Shown: piece by piece, positions 41,958 to 51,116 of the stretch
Numbering within the stretch: position 1 is the first letter of the stretch
Layout: each line of letters begins with the position of its first letter
DNA from: Hyphomicrobiales bacterium
GTDB taxonomy: Bacteria; Pseudomonadota; Alphaproteobacteria; Rhizobiales; NORP267
Reading direction: 5' to 3'
Assembly (NCBI GenBank): GCA_021775875.1
Contig: JAJFHA010000002.1
Coordinates: 62,001-126,000 of the forward strand
Length of the DNA: 64,000 bases
The notes under the pieces: model-generated
The model's input: the letters and a program-made list of their open reading frames with translations, nothing else
Told to the model about the DNA's origin: nothing
Database searches by the model: none
Made by a program: the position numbers and the translations under genes

Positions 41958-43355
41958 ATGACACAGAAGAGTCTCGAAGACGTATTGAAAGCTAAGAATG
42001 ATACCGTTGGGTTGCTGCGGAATTCGCGGATCGGCATGTATGTGTATCCGGTCGTGGCACCGGAATTCACCAACTGGCGTGATGAACAGCGGGCGTGGCG
42101 GCATTCAGCCGTGTTGTTCGATCAATCCCATCATATGGACGAACTTTTGGTTGAGGGGCCGGATTCAAGGGCCTTTCTGGAAAGCCTGGCGATCAATTCT
42201 TTTGCGAATTTCCCGGTCAACAAAGCAAAGCATTTTGTTCCCGTGTCCCATTCGGGCCATGTCATTGGCGACATGATTATTTTCCACGAAACCGAAGGCA
42301 GCTATAATCTGGTCGGTCGCGCACCTACGGCAAACTGGATTTTGTATAACGCCCAACGCGGCAATTACGACGTGACGCTGAAACACGACCCGCGCTCGCC
42401 TTCGCGCCCTGATGGCAAGAAGGTCAATCGGGTTCATTACCGGTTCCAGATCCAGGGGCCGAATGCCGACGCTATTCTCGACAAGCTGAATGGCGGCCCG
42501 GTGCAGGAAATCAAATTCTTCAATATGGACTGGATCAATGTTGCAGGCCGCAAGGTCCGTGCATTGCGCCACGGTATGGCCGGAGCGCCGGGTCTTGAAC
42601 TTTGGGGCCCATACGAAGAAAAAGATGAAATCCACGCAGCCATTATGGAAGCTGCCGAAGGCCAGGACATGTATTTGGTCGGGGCGCGGGCTTATTCGAC
42701 TAATACGCTTGAATCCGGTTGGATACCGTCTCCACTGCCAGCTATTTATACAGGCGAAGAAATGGCCGGGTACCGCGAATGGTTGCCTGCTGCTTCGTAT
42801 GAAGCCACCGGCGCGATTGGCGGCAGCTTTGTCTCCAGCAATATCGAGGATTATTATACCAATCCATACGAGTTGGGATACGGCATCTATATCAAGAACG
42901 ACCATGATTATGTCGGCCGGGCGGCGTTGGAAAAAATGAAAGACCAGCCGCAGCGCAAGAAAGTGACCTTTGAATGGAATTCCGAGGATCTGGTCAAAAT
43001 CATCGCGTCGGCATTTGATCCTGGCGGCGAAAATTACAAATGGGTGGATTTCCCGCAGCCTAATTACGCGTCATCGAGTTTTGACCGGGTCATGAATGGC
43101 GACAAAGTGGTTGGCCTTTCCATGTTCAACGGCTTTAGCTTCAATGAACGCGCCATGCTGTCGCTTGGAATTGTCGACCCTGACGTTCAGGTCGGTGATG
43201 TGTTGACGATGATTTGGGGTGAGCCGGACGGAGGCACTGGAAAAACCTCGACCGAGCGTCACAAACAGGCCGAGATTCGGGTCAAAATTTCCCAGGTTCC
43301 TTATGCACGGGAAGCACGTGAAAATTATGCAGAGAGCTGGCGTACTAAATCTTAG
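41958..43355 (+). CDS. ligM: Tetrahydrofolate-dependent vanillate/syringate O-demethylase
   Basis: 465 residues, close to LigM (about 470) and DesA. The GcvT-like fold is read from VLFDQSHHMDELLVEGPDSRAFLESLAINSF, KHFVPVSHSGHVIGDMIIFHE, QGPNADAILDKLNGGP, and LELWGPYEEKDEIHAAIMEAA. The C-terminus RRKKVTFEW-type stretch (QRKKVTFEWNSED) and ALNERAMLSLG-like SFNERAMLSLG follow the family. It transfers the methoxy methyl group of vanillate, 3-O-methylgallate or syringate to tetrahydrofolate. metF next to it recycles the carrier. A GGAGAAG ribosome site precedes the ATG; the operator copy abuts it. Which substrate it prefers (LigM or DesA type) is not decidable by eye. Confidence 0.88.
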   Translation: MTQKSLEDVLKAKNDTVGLLRNSRIGMYVYPVVAPEFTNWRDEQRAWRHSAVLFDQSHHMDELLVEGPDSRAFLESLAINSFANFPVNKAKHFVPVSHSGHVIGDMIIFHETEGSYNLVGRAPTANWILYNAQRGNYDVTLKHDPRSPSRPDGKKVNRVHYRFQIQGPNADAILDKLNGGPVQEIKFFNMDWINVAGRKVRALRHGMAGAPGLELWGPYEEKDEIHAAIMEAAEGQDMYLVGARAYSTNTLESGWIPSPLPAIYTGEEMAGYREWLPAASYEATGAIGGSFVSSNIEDYYTNPYELGYGIYIKNDHDYVGRAALEKMKDQPQRKKVTFEWNSEDLVKIIASAFDPGGENYKWVDFPQPNYASSSFDRVMNGDKVVGLSMFNGFSFNERAMLSLGIVDPDVQVGDVLTMIWGEPDGGTGKTSTERHKQAEIRVKISQVPYAREARENYAESWRTKS

Positions 43356-43467
43356 TAACCGGTATTTAGGAACTTCCGGGAGCGCAAATGCTCCGGAGAA
43401 TTCCATGATTGGCGGACAACCAAAAAACCCTGTCCGTCTTTTTAGAGACTAATGGGAGGAATAAAAA

Positions 43468-44484
43468 ATGAACTTACAATTGATTTTTAAAGCTATGCAC
43501 GTTGGCCTGGCGGCCATTTGTATCAATGTCCTGATGATGGTTGCCGCTCAAGCCGAACCATTGAAGTTGGCGCATTTCGTGCCGCCAGCACATACATTTA
43601 CGGGCGCGATTGCTGATCCGCTGGTGAATGGTGTAAATGCTGCGACCGGTGGTTCACTCGAAATCCAGGTCTATCCCGGCGGTGAACTTGGCAAAGGCCC
43701 GGTTGAACAATATGTGCGCGCCGTAAACGGTGTTGCCGATATTACTTTTGGTTTGGCTGGATACACGTCCGCACAATTTCCGCTCTCCATGATCGTCGAG
43801 TTGCCTGGTGTCGTTGGCACGTCTGGCTTGGGTTATGAAGCGATCTGGAATGCTTACGAAGACCATCTGACCAGCGAATTTCCCGGCACCCGCCCGCTTG
43901 CCCTTTGGACCAGTGAGCCGATGGTTCTCATCATGAAGGAAAAAGAAATTCGTACTGTTGCGGATCTGGCTGGTCTGAAAATCCGCGTCTCCGGCGCGGT
44001 CCCGGCCCGGGTTATTGAAGCTCTTGGCGCAACGCCCGTTCATATGCCTGCGCCGGCAATGTATAACGCGCTGCAAACTGGCCTGGTAGACGGCATCATG
44101 ACCGGCTCCAGTGCTATCCATGACTTCCGACTGAGTGAAGTCGCCCAGTTCTATACAGAAGGTCCGGCCCTCGGTAACATTCTGTTCTTCCTGGTGATGA
44201 ACGAAGCCACTTACAATGCGCTGCCTGCAAACGAGCAGGCCGCCATTGACGCTAATTCCGGTCTTGAATTGTCCAAATCGGGCGAAGACAACTGGAACCA
44301 GGTTGCCAATGACACCATGGCAGCTCTCAGGGCAGATTCCAGCAAGACGGTTATCAGTCTGACGGGCGACGAAGCGGCGGCATTTGATGCCATCACTTTG
44401 GCAGTTCGTGATGCTGTTGTCAGCGAACTGGATGCCAAAGGTTTGGCAGCGTCCGCTGTATTGTCTGCGATGAGCGGACAATAG
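43468..44484 (+). CDS. TRAP transporter substrate-binding protein (DctP family)
   Basis: 338 residues with a signal peptide (hydrophobic run, cleavage after AQA at about residue 29), then EPLKLAHFVPPAHTFTGAIADPL. The TRAP binding-protein marks are VYPGGELGKGPVEQYVRAVNGVADITFG and RTVADLAGLKIRVSG, with the ligand Arg near the latter. GGAGGAA precedes the ATG. It is followed by small and large membrane subunits, giving a complete TRAP system beside ligM. Methoxylated or hydroxylated benzoates are the plausible cargo (inferred). Confidence 0.9.
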   Translation: MNLQLIFKAMHVGLAAICINVLMMVAAQAEPLKLAHFVPPAHTFTGAIADPLVNGVNAATGGSLEIQVYPGGELGKGPVEQYVRAVNGVADITFGLAGYTSAQFPLSMIVELPGVVGTSGLGYEAIWNAYEDHLTSEFPGTRPLALWTSEPMVLIMKEKEIRTVADLAGLKIRVSGAVPARVIEALGATPVHMPAPAMYNALQTGLVDGIMTGSSAIHDFRLSEVAQFYTEGPALGNILFFLVMNEATYNALPANEQAAIDANSGLELSKSGEDNWNQVANDTMAALRADSSKTVISLTGDEAAAFDAITLAVRDAVVSELDAKGLAASAVLSAMSGQ

Positions 44485-44502
44485 GCTGACGGAGACGCTG
44501 GT

Positions 44503-45012
44503 ATGTTTGATCGTACCCGAAAAATAGTCGACAGGCTGGTTGGCCTGTCGGCGCTTGTCGGGGCGCTTGCTCTGGTCATTACCGCAATGATTGTCATCAT
44601 TGATGTGATCGGCCGGTATTTTGGCAGTCCGCTTTATGGAGCACAGGATATCGTGCAGATGTCCGCGCTCTTTATCGTGTTTGGCGGGATGGCCTATTGC
44701 GAGCGTCGTGGTGGACATATCAGTGTCGATCTGCTGGAAGCTTCATTCAGCGCTTCATTCAACATAAAGCTCACGATCATTGGCAGCCTGTTGGGTGCAT
44801 TGGTCTTCGGGCTAATCGCTTGGCAGACGTTTGAAGCCATCAAGCTCTCACACATGCTGAATATGGCGACAAATATACTTTACTTGCCACGGGCGCCTTT
44901 TCAGTATGCGATTGGAACTCTGGCTGGAATTACCAGTCTGGCGATGGCTGTGACGGCTTTGGGGATTATTCTTGAAAAACCGGACAATGGTTCAGACAGT
45001 GCAGCGAAATGA
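44503..45012 (+). CDS. TRAP transporter small permease (DctQ family)
   Basis: 169 residues with four hydrophobic segments: LVGLSALVGALALVITAMIVIIDVIGRY, IVQMSALFIVFGGMAYCERR, then IGSLLGALVFGLIAWQTF and YAIGTLAGITSLAMAVTALGIIL. The GRYFGSPLYGAQDIVQM and RRGGHISVDLL segments are typical of DctQ. It overlaps the large-permease gene (ATGA). Confidence 0.9.
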   Translation: MFDRTRKIVDRLVGLSALVGALALVITAMIVIIDVIGRYFGSPLYGAQDIVQMSALFIVFGGMAYCERRGGHISVDLLEASFSASFNIKLTIIGSLLGALVFGLIAWQTFEAIKLSHMLNMATNILYLPRAPFQYAIGTLAGITSLAMAVTALGIILEKPDNGSDSAAK

Positions 45013-46313
45013 GTCCTGAATTCATTGGCCTTTTGGGGATAATCTCCCTGTTCTCGATGCTGGCGCTGCGTGTGCCGGTGGCGTTTGCCATGTTCATTGT
45101 CGGCCTTGTTGGCGTATCGGTGTTGAACAGCACAAAAGCCGCTTTGTCGCTGTTGGCATCTGAAAGTTTTACCTTGGCTTCGAGCCACGAATTGATCGTG
45201 ATTCCGCTTTTCATCCTGATGGGGAATGTCGCGACAGAATCCGGGATGAGCCGCAAATTGTATGACGCGGCCTATGCCATGATCGGGACAATCCGGGGCG
45301 GGTTGGCGTCGGCAACCGTGATTGGCTGCGCGGGGTTTGCGGCATTATCAGGATCATCGGTCGCGTCCGCCCTAACCATGGGGCGGGTGTCGTTGTCCGA
45401 GATGAAACGGTTCAATTATTCGCCGCGCCTTTCAACCGGGGCTGTTGCCGCGGGCGGCACGTTAGGCATTCTCATTCCGCCATCAACCGGATTTGTGCTT
45501 TACGCAATCCTGACCAGAGAATCTATTGGTCGGCTGTTTCTGGCCGGCGTTTTGCCGGGCTTGCTTTTGACTTTCATGTTTGTGATGTCGATCTGGATTA
45601 TGACCTTTTTCAAGCCAGAGCTGGGGCCTCCCGGTCCATCCAGAACATTGCGCGAAAAAATTAAAGCATCGCTCGGCGCTTTGCCAATCATGGTGATTGT
45701 TCTGATGACCATTGGCGGTATTTATTCCGGAATTTTCTCTCCCGTTGAGGCGGCTGCCGTGGGCGTCGGTCTCACCATTTTGGGCGGCACTTTGGCCGGG
45801 TCTTTGAATGTTGAAAAATTCGTCAATGCCTTGAAAGACAGCGTTTCAACTACCGCGACCGTCATGCTGATCCTGATTGCCGCCCATGTTATCGGACCGT
45901 TTCTGGCGCTCAGTCACATGCCAACTTTCGTCGGGGAATTTCTGACGTCGCTGGATATCGGCCGGTACGGCATCCTGGCACTGATCCTGATCACCTATCT
46001 GGTTTTAGGGTGTTTCATGGAAGGGTTCGCGATGATGGTTCTGACCCTGCCGATTTTCTTCCCCGTTATCGTATCCCTTGGGTTTGACCCGATCTGGTTT
46101 GGCGTTGTGGTGGTGATGGTGCTTGAGATGGGGTTGATAACGCCGCCTGTGGGGATCAACGTTTTCATAGTGAAATCGGTAGCGCCGGATGTGCCACTCA
46201 AGGAAATTTTTATCGGCGTACTGCCGTTTCTCATTGCGATGATCATCGCAATGATCTTTATCATCATGTTCCCGGCGATTGCCTTATATCTACCCAACAC
46301 AATGATTGGCTGA
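45009..46313 (+). CDS. TRAP transporter large permease (DctM family)
   Basis: 434 residues, around 12 hydrophobic segments. SPEFIGLLGIISLFSMLALRVPVAFAMF, the ASHELIVIPLFILMGNVAT region, AAGGTLGILIPPSTGFVLYAIL and GLITPPVGINVFIVKSVAPDVPL are conserved DctM features. It completes the TRAP operon started at 43468. A stem-loop with a T run on the other strand follows. Confidence 0.92.
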   Translation: MSPEFIGLLGIISLFSMLALRVPVAFAMFIVGLVGVSVLNSTKAALSLLASESFTLASSHELIVIPLFILMGNVATESGMSRKLYDAAYAMIGTIRGGLASATVIGCAGFAALSGSSVASALTMGRVSLSEMKRFNYSPRLSTGAVAAGGTLGILIPPSTGFVLYAILTRESIGRLFLAGVLPGLLLTFMFVMSIWIMTFFKPELGPPGPSRTLREKIKASLGALPIMVIVLMTIGGIYSGIFSPVEAAAVGVGLTILGGTLAGSLNVEKFVNALKDSVSTTATVMLILIAAHVIGPFLALSHMPTFVGEFLTSLDIGRYGILALILITYLVLGCFMEGFAMMVLTLPIFFPVIVSLGFDPIWFGVVVVMVLEMGLITPPVGINVFIVKSVAPDVPLKEIFIGVLPFLIAMIIAMIFIIMFPAIALYLPNTMIG

Positions 46314-46332
46314 TTGGCCCGGACTTTGCCTT

Positions 46333-46366
46333 AAAAAAAGACCGTGCCTGTTATCCAGACACGGTC
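46333..46366 (-). terminator. Rho-independent terminator of the lig operon
   Basis: Read on the minus strand, GACCGTG with CACGGTC arms plus an inner CTG/CAG pair set (one mismatch) is followed by seven T. It lies 31 bases after the ligB stop. On the plus strand the hairpin has no T run but follows the dctM gene closely. Confidence 0.85.
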
Positions 46367-46396
46367 CCTAAACTGATATTTGGAAATGTTTGACTA

Positions 46397-47245
46397 CTAA
46401 TCCGTGCATTCCATAAGCATTGTCCCGGCACCGGTGTTTGATATCGGGATATGGTAATTCTTGTGAAGCGGGGTGACCTTTTCGGTTAGTGCGCCGCGCA
46501 TCATCATCCACATCAGGAATTCGGTCCCTTGCGTGCCAGCCTGTCTGACCAGTTCCATGCGAGAGATTTTTGTCAGCTCCTCGGGCGCAGTTACAATTTT
46601 CTCCATGCACATCTCATCAAATTCCCTGTTGATGTGCCCGGCCCGTTCGCCATCAAGTTGATGTGACAGACCGCCGGTTCCAAGCACAACAACCTTGATG
46701 TCTTCCGGATAAGAGCGGATCGCCTTGCCAAGCGCCTTGCCGAAATTTAAGGCCCGGTTCAGGGTTGGAATTGGATGCTGGACCGTATTGGCGCTGATCG
46801 GGATCGCACGCGGCATTTCGGGATTATGCGGTGCGCCGGGCCAGAACAATTGCATCGGCACGGTAAAGCCGTGATCGACCGCCAGTTCCTGACAAGAAGC
46901 AATATCAAATTCGTCCGCAACCATGCCTTCAATAATATGCCAGGATAATTCCGGATCACCGGGGAAGGGGTCCAGTTTTGGAATGCCCCAGCCTTCGTCT
47001 TCGTTGATATATTCGTGCGCTGCGCCAATCGCAAAAGTCGGCATCTGGTTCAGGAAAAACCCAAGACCATGATCGTTGTAAATGTTGATGACAACATCAG
47101 GCCTTTCATCGTGGAGCCATTCGCGAATGGGCGGGTAGCCATCGAAAAATGGCTTCCAATAAGGCTCGTCAAACATTTCATTGGCAATGGCATTGCCAAC
47201 GGCGGGGATGTGGGATGTGGTTATTCCACCAATAATCCTGGCCAT
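46397..47245 (-). CDS. ligB: Protocatechuate 4,5-dioxygenase beta subunit
   Basis: 282 residues. The iron ligands fall at the positions known for LigB: H12 (TTSHIP), H59 (YNDHG) and E242 (GTEFLMW), with catalytic H195 in GGLSHQ. It would cleave protocatechuate to 4-carboxy-2-hydroxymuconate-6-semialdehyde together with LigA, whose gene ends three bases upstream. AAGGAGA lies nine bases before its ATG. It is the last gene of the minus-strand lig operon and has a terminator after it. About 40% of its residues look like the fused gallate enzyme at 4269 by eye. Confidence 0.93.
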   Translation of the reverse strand: MARIIGGITTSHIPAVGNAIANEMFDEPYWKPFFDGYPPIREWLHDERPDVVINIYNDHGLGFFLNQMPTFAIGAAHEYINEDEGWGIPKLDPFPGDPELSWHIIEGMVADEFDIASCQELAVDHGFTVPMQLFWPGAPHNPEMPRAIPISANTVQHPIPTLNRALNFGKALGKAIRSYPEDIKVVVLGTGGLSHQLDGERAGHINREFDEMCMEKIVTAPEELTKISRMELVRQAGTQGTEFLMWMMMRGALTEKVTPLHKNYHIPISNTGAGTMLMECTD

Positions 47246-47248
47246 GGT

Positions 47249-47608
47249 TCAGTCTCCTTGCCGCAATAATTTTTCTTTGAAAGCTTCAACGCTCATGCCG
47301 GTTTGCTGGGCGCCGACATCCTGCACACCGAGCTTGAATATCCCGGCAAATTTGGCGAGGTAATAAATGTTTCCGCCAGCTGCGATCAGCGCCAATACAT
47401 TCTTGTCACGGCACGCCTGCTTTTGCTCTTCATTGAGTTTAAATTTGTCGTGATAGGCTTCCGGGTCAGCAAGATATTCTTCGCGCGCCTCGGCAGAGTT
47501 GAACGAGAAGCACATTTTGTTGAGCGCATAACCTTTCATCGCCATTTTGCCGTCAAACAGGGTGGTGCCCGGTATCGACGTGTGAGAATCGAATTCGGTG
47601 ATTTCCAT
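47249..47608 (-). CDS. ligA: Protocatechuate 4,5-dioxygenase alpha subunit
   Basis: 119 residues, slightly short of the 139-residue LigA reference. GTTLFDGKMAMKGYALNKMCFSFN, the EEYLADPEAYHDKFKLNEEQK helix pair and GGNIYYLAKFAGI are the LigA fold that caps the LigB active site. The start shares one base with the ligI stop (TGATG), so it is translationally coupled to the upstream gene. Confidence 0.93.
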   Translation of the reverse strand: MEITEFDSHTSIPGTTLFDGKMAMKGYALNKMCFSFNSAEAREEYLADPEAYHDKFKLNEEQKQACRDKNVLALIAAGGNIYYLAKFAGIFKLGVQDVGAQQTGMSVEAFKEKLLRQGD

Positions 47609-48501
47609 CAGATTTCTCCTTGTGTGAGACCTTGATTCCAGTAAAGCCGCATCGGATTTTCAATCAATAGTGCCCGCTGTGCTGATTCCGATACGGCAAT
47701 TTTCGGGATGACATCGACCAGCATGCCATCGTCCGGCATGTGGGATTTCATATTCGGGTGGGGCCAGTCAGTGCCCCACAATACGCGGTCGGGAAATTGT
47801 TCAACCAGGGTCCGGGCGAATGGAATGACATCGTCATAGGGCGGCCCCTGAATTGTGAGCCGTTCGGGGCAGGACACTTTGGTCCAGAAGTTTTCATTCT
47901 CCGCCAACAGAGAAATGAATTGCTGGAAATCTTCGTGATCGACGCTTTTTGAAACATCGGGTCGGCCCATATGGTCAACGACCACGATGCCGGGCAATTG
48001 TTTCAGGAACGGGATCAGGTTCGCCAGATCAGGGGCTTCGAAATAAACTACGATGTGCCATCCGAGTTTGACCACGCGTTCGGCGATGCCAAGAAATACT
48101 TCCCGCGGGGTGGCGTCTACCAGGCGTTTGACGAAATTGAAACGGACGGCGCGAACACCGGCCTTGTCCATCATTTGCAATTCGTCGTCGCTAATGTCGG
48201 GGTCGACGATGGCGACACCACGCGCCAGATCACCGGCTGAATGCAGGGCGTCAACCAGGGCATCATTGTTGCGCCCGTGGCACGATGCCTGGACAATGAC
48301 ATTGCGCGAAAAGCCCAGGTGATCGCGGAGTGCGAACAGCTTTTCTTTCGACGCGTCGCAAGGGGTGTATTTGCGCTCCGGCGCGTAGGGAAATGCGATT
48401 GCCGGCCCGAACACATGACAATGGGCATCAACCGCGCCTTGCGGCGGGGTGAAAGCCGGTTTTGACGGGCTTGGGTGGAATGGTCTGTAGTCATCGTCCA
48501 T
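47608..48501 (-). CDS. ligI: 2-Pyrone-4,6-dicarboxylate hydrolase
   Basis: 297 residues from ATG 48501, matching the 293 of LigI; an earlier frame opening at 48540 lies in ligU. The metal motif VDAHCHVFGP (HxH), VIVQASCHGRNN, VVDHMGRPD and the LWGTDWPHPNM with metal Asp are the amidohydrolase LigI features. It hydrolyses 2-pyrone-4,6-dicarboxylate to 4-oxalomesaconate. The ribosome site is weak, so coupling to ligU (stop 14 bases upstream) is likely. Confidence 0.92.
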   Translation of the reverse strand: MDDDYRPFHPSPSKPAFTPPQGAVDAHCHVFGPAIAFPYAPERKYTPCDASKEKLFALRDHLGFSRNVIVQASCHGRNNDALVDALHSAGDLARGVAIVDPDISDDELQMMDKAGVRAVRFNFVKRLVDATPREVFLGIAERVVKLGWHIVVYFEAPDLANLIPFLKQLPGIVVVDHMGRPDVSKSVDHEDFQQFISLLAENENFWTKVSCPERLTIQGPPYDDVIPFARTLVEQFPDRVLWGTDWPHPNMKSHMPDDGMLVDVIPKIAVSESAQRALLIENPMRLYWNQGLTQGEI

Positions 48502-48514
48502 AATGTTTCTTTCT

Positions 48515-49570
48515 TCAGTGCGCGAACACAGTTCCATCAAACAGCTTGCGGGCGGTGCGCAGGATCGCGGTGCTTGTTACCGCACCATTATTATCAATTT
48601 CAGCGATGATTGTGGTTTCGCCGGTTGGGTGTTCAATTTGCAGATGCTTGGTAGTTCCGTCAGGAATTTCCGCCATATCTGCCGCTGGCGATCCGTCCAG
48701 CAGGCACGCGGTGGCGACACTGACCGCACCAAGGACACCGATTGAAGCGTGGCAGCGGTGAGGGATAAATGTCCGGGTGGAAATCGCGCCACCCTCTTTC
48801 GGGGCGCTGACCATGGTCATTTTGGGTACGGTTTTTTCCGCCACATCACCAAGGTTCATCATTGGCCCGGCAATGAGCCGAATGGCTTCCAGTTTCTCGC
48901 GCAAAACTGTATTGGCTTCCAGATCTTCGCGGGTCTCTGAACCGGAAATACCCATATCGGCGGCGCGGATCACGACGCACGGCATGCCGTTATCGATCAT
49001 GGTAACTTTGATGCCGTCGATAACATCCATCACGTTGCCGGTTGGCAGCAATGACCCGCAAGATGATCCGGCGGTGTCGCGAAATTCAATCGGGATCGGG
49101 CTTGAGGTGCCCGGTACGCCATCGATCCGGGCGTTGCCGGAGTAAGAGATTTTGCCACCGGGTGTTTCCACCATGGCCGTTGCGGTCAATCCGGTATTTT
49201 CCATGAAAATCGATACAGGTGTCATGCCATCGTGGGCCTCTACAAGACCGCGTTCAATGGCAAATGGCCCGACGCCAGCCAGAATATTTCCGCAATTCTG
49301 GGCGTCAGTCACGATCGCCTGATCGACAACAACCTGTAGAAACAAATAATCCACATCGACCCCACCGCGGGTGGATTTTTGCACTACAGCAACTTTGGAA
49401 GTGAGTGGGTCAGCCCCGCCCATGCCGTCTATCTGGCGCAGGTCTGGAGATCCCATGACAGACAAAAGAAAAGTGTCCCGCACAGATATATCCGGCGGCA
49501 AGTGGTGGGCCAAAAAATAGCCGCCCTTTGACGTGCCGCCGCGCATCCACATGCAGGGAGCTTCAGACAT
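48515..49570 (-). CDS. ligU: 4-Oxalomesaconate tautomerase/isomerase (PrpF family)
   Basis: 351 residues. The PrpF/diaminopimelate-epimerase fold is read from [53 protein letters not shown], and the C-terminal [19 protein letters not shown]. LigU in sphingomonads and GalD in pseudomonads isomerise or tautomerise 4-oxalomesaconate. The presence of galB rather than ligJ here would suit the GalD-like use. It overlaps ligK by eight bases. Confidence 0.9.
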   Translation of the reverse strand: MSEAPCMWMRGGTSKGGYFLAHHLPPDISVRDTFLLSVMGSPDLRQIDGMGGADPLTSKVAVVQKSTRGGVDVDYLFLQVVVDQAIVTDAQNCGNILAGVGPFAIERGLVEAHDGMTPVSIFMENTGLTATAMVETPGGKISYSGNARIDGVPGTSSPIPIEFRDTAGSSCGSLLPTGNVMDVIDGIKVTMIDNGMPCVVIRAADMGISGSETREDLEANTVLREKLEAIRLIAGPMMNLGDVAEKTVPKMTMVSAPKEGGAISTRTFIPHRCHASIGVLGAVSVATACLLDGSPAADMAEIPDGTTKHLQIEHPTGETTIIAEIDNNGAVTSTAILRTARKLFDGTVFAH

Positions 49571-50234
49571 ATTTCAGCCCCTTGTCAGCTAATTTCTGGC
49601 GCATGTCATAAATATCAAGACCCAGCTCGCCACTTTTAAGGCGCGCTCGTTTTTCGGCCTCGTTAGCTTCACGGGCGTGGGCTTTTTCAAGAACATCGGC
49701 TGCTTCTTCACGCCGCACGACGCAAACGCCGTCATCGTCGGCGACGATCACGTCGCCCGGGTTTACCAGCTCGTTGGCACACACCACCGGCACATTCACT
49801 GAACCTATGGTTTCCTTCACGGTGCCTTGGGCAAAAATTGCTTTCGACCAGACCGGGAAATTCATTTCGGTCAAATCGCTGATATCGCGCACACCGGCAT
49901 CAATGATCAAACCAACACATCCGTGCGCTTGTGCTGATGTAGCGATCAGGTCGCCAAAATAGCCGGAATTGGACGGTGAAGTTGGTGCCAACACCAGGAT
50001 ATCGCCCGGCTTGATTTGCTCAATCGCCACATGCAGCATCCAATTGTCGCAGGGAGGAGCGGAAATGGTTACTGCTGAAGCACCAAGTCGGACGCCAGTA
50101 TAAATCGGGCGCATGTGGGCGGCCAACAGCCCCTTGCGACCCTGCGCTTCGTGGACCGTTGCCACGCCGCATTCGCCGAGGCCTTTGATAACTTCCGGGT
50201 CGGCGCGTTCAGTATTCTGGACAACAACATTCAT
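49563..50234 (-). CDS. ligK: 4-Carboxy-4-hydroxy-2-oxoadipate aldolase
   Basis: 223 residues. [24 protein letters not shown] at the front, PGDILVLAP, and the RraA/HMG aldolase motif [21 protein letters not shown] with AGVRD giving the Mg2+ Asp and substrate Arg. The enzyme splits 4-carboxy-4-hydroxy-2-oxoadipate into pyruvate and oxaloacetate; the family also decarboxylates oxaloacetate. It shares ATGA with the upstream galB stop. Confidence 0.92.
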   Translation of the reverse strand: MNVVVQNTERADPEVIKGLGECGVATVHEAQGRKGLLAAHMRPIYTGVRLGASAVTISAPPCDNWMLHVAIEQIKPGDILVLAPTSPSNSGYFGDLIATSAQAHGCVGLIIDAGVRDISDLTEMNFPVWSKAIFAQGTVKETIGSVNVPVVCANELVNPGDVIVADDDGVCVVRREEAADVLEKAHAREANEAEKRARLKSGELGLDIYDMRQKLADKGLKYV

Positions 50235-50968
50235 GACAATTCATCCACGGTCTGGGGAAAGATGGCCTGAAACCCTTCGGCATATTGGGCCGGGCGTCCG
50301 CCCGACATGCCGCCGGAATTGCGTCTGAAATGGTTGCCGCGATTTTCCGCGACATTGGTGTAATAATTCCAGAGATGCTCCTGGCCCTGCATACATTCAA
50401 TGGCCGCGCGTTTTTTGTCCCATACCTCGGTAATGTCCAGAAATACATTGGGTTTCCAAAGCATCTGTTCGGTCTGGTGAGGTTCAAACAGGTAAAGCTG
50501 GGGTGCGCCGAGAACTTTTTCGCCGGGGTTATGACCCCAGGCTTGCGCTATCATCCGGCATTCCATAGCGACTTCGGTGGTATACATATGATCGGTATTG
50601 TAGGGATCATATTGGGAATGCGACATCATAAATTTTGGCTGGACCGCGCGGATAACATCGACAAGACGGTATTTGGCATCGCGATCAAGATTGAGCGGAT
50701 AATCGCCGAGATCAAAGAATTGGATATCATGCACATCCAGTGCCTGGGCAGCGGCCTCGGCCTCTTTGCGCCGCTCGGTTTTTACCTTTTCAAGGGTCAT
50801 GCCTTCCTGCTTCCATAGCTTCGCGGATTCGCCGCGCTCGCCGTAAGACAGGCAGACAACTGTAACTTCGTACCCCTTTTTTTGATGCAGTGCGATTGCG
50901 CCTGCGGCACGCCAGACAAAATCTGCTGCATGGGCGCTGATCACCAAAGCCGTTTTTTTTCCGGTCAT
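50231..50968 (-). CDS. galB: 4-Oxalomesaconate hydratase, PIG-L-type
   Basis: 245 residues from ATG 50968, with AAGGGGA six bases upstream; a second ATG at 50983 has none. [19 protein letters not shown] replaces the usual AHPDD of PIG-L deacetylases; [12 protein letters not shown], the [18 protein letters not shown] zinc His region and [16 protein letters not shown] complete the GalB fold. GalB from pseudomonads hydrates the enol form of 4-oxalomesaconate to 4-carboxy-4-hydroxy-2-oxoadipate with Zn2+. It is the first gene of the lig operon and takes the place of the LigJ hydratase usual in sphingomonads. Confidence 0.88.
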   Translation of the reverse strand: MTGKKTALVISAHAADFVWRAAGAIALHQKKGYEVTVVCLSYGERGESAKLWKQEGMTLEKVKTERRKEAEAAAQALDVHDIQFFDLGDYPLNLDRDAKYRLVDVIRAVQPKFMMSHSQYDPYNTDHMYTTEVAMECRMIAQAWGHNPGEKVLGAPQLYLFEPHQTEQMLWKPNVFLDITEVWDKKRAAIECMQGQEHLWNYYTNVAENRGNHFRRNSGGMSGGRPAQYAEGFQAIFPQTVDELS

Positions 50969-51116
50969 AATTTTCCCCTTCAAATGATGCGTCCATCAAA
51001 TTGTATTATAGGTCGAGTTTAATCCAGACAGCAGGCGAAAACCCAATTCATTCTCTTGGCACGGTATAATTTTTTGATATAACTGCGAAAACTCAAGGGT
51101 CACGGTCGATCTGTTT

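Noticed and set aside
43374-43403. Hairpin TCCGGGAGC / GCTCCGGA between ligM and the TRAP operon
   Set aside because: It has a bulge and no T run. It may slow polymerase but I cannot support calling it a terminator.
43654-44718. A 354-codon minus-strand frame over the first TRAP binding-protein gene
   Set aside because: Antisense to a signal-peptide-bearing TRAP gene with a strong ribosome site; composition is rich in His, Arg and Asn without any fold pattern.
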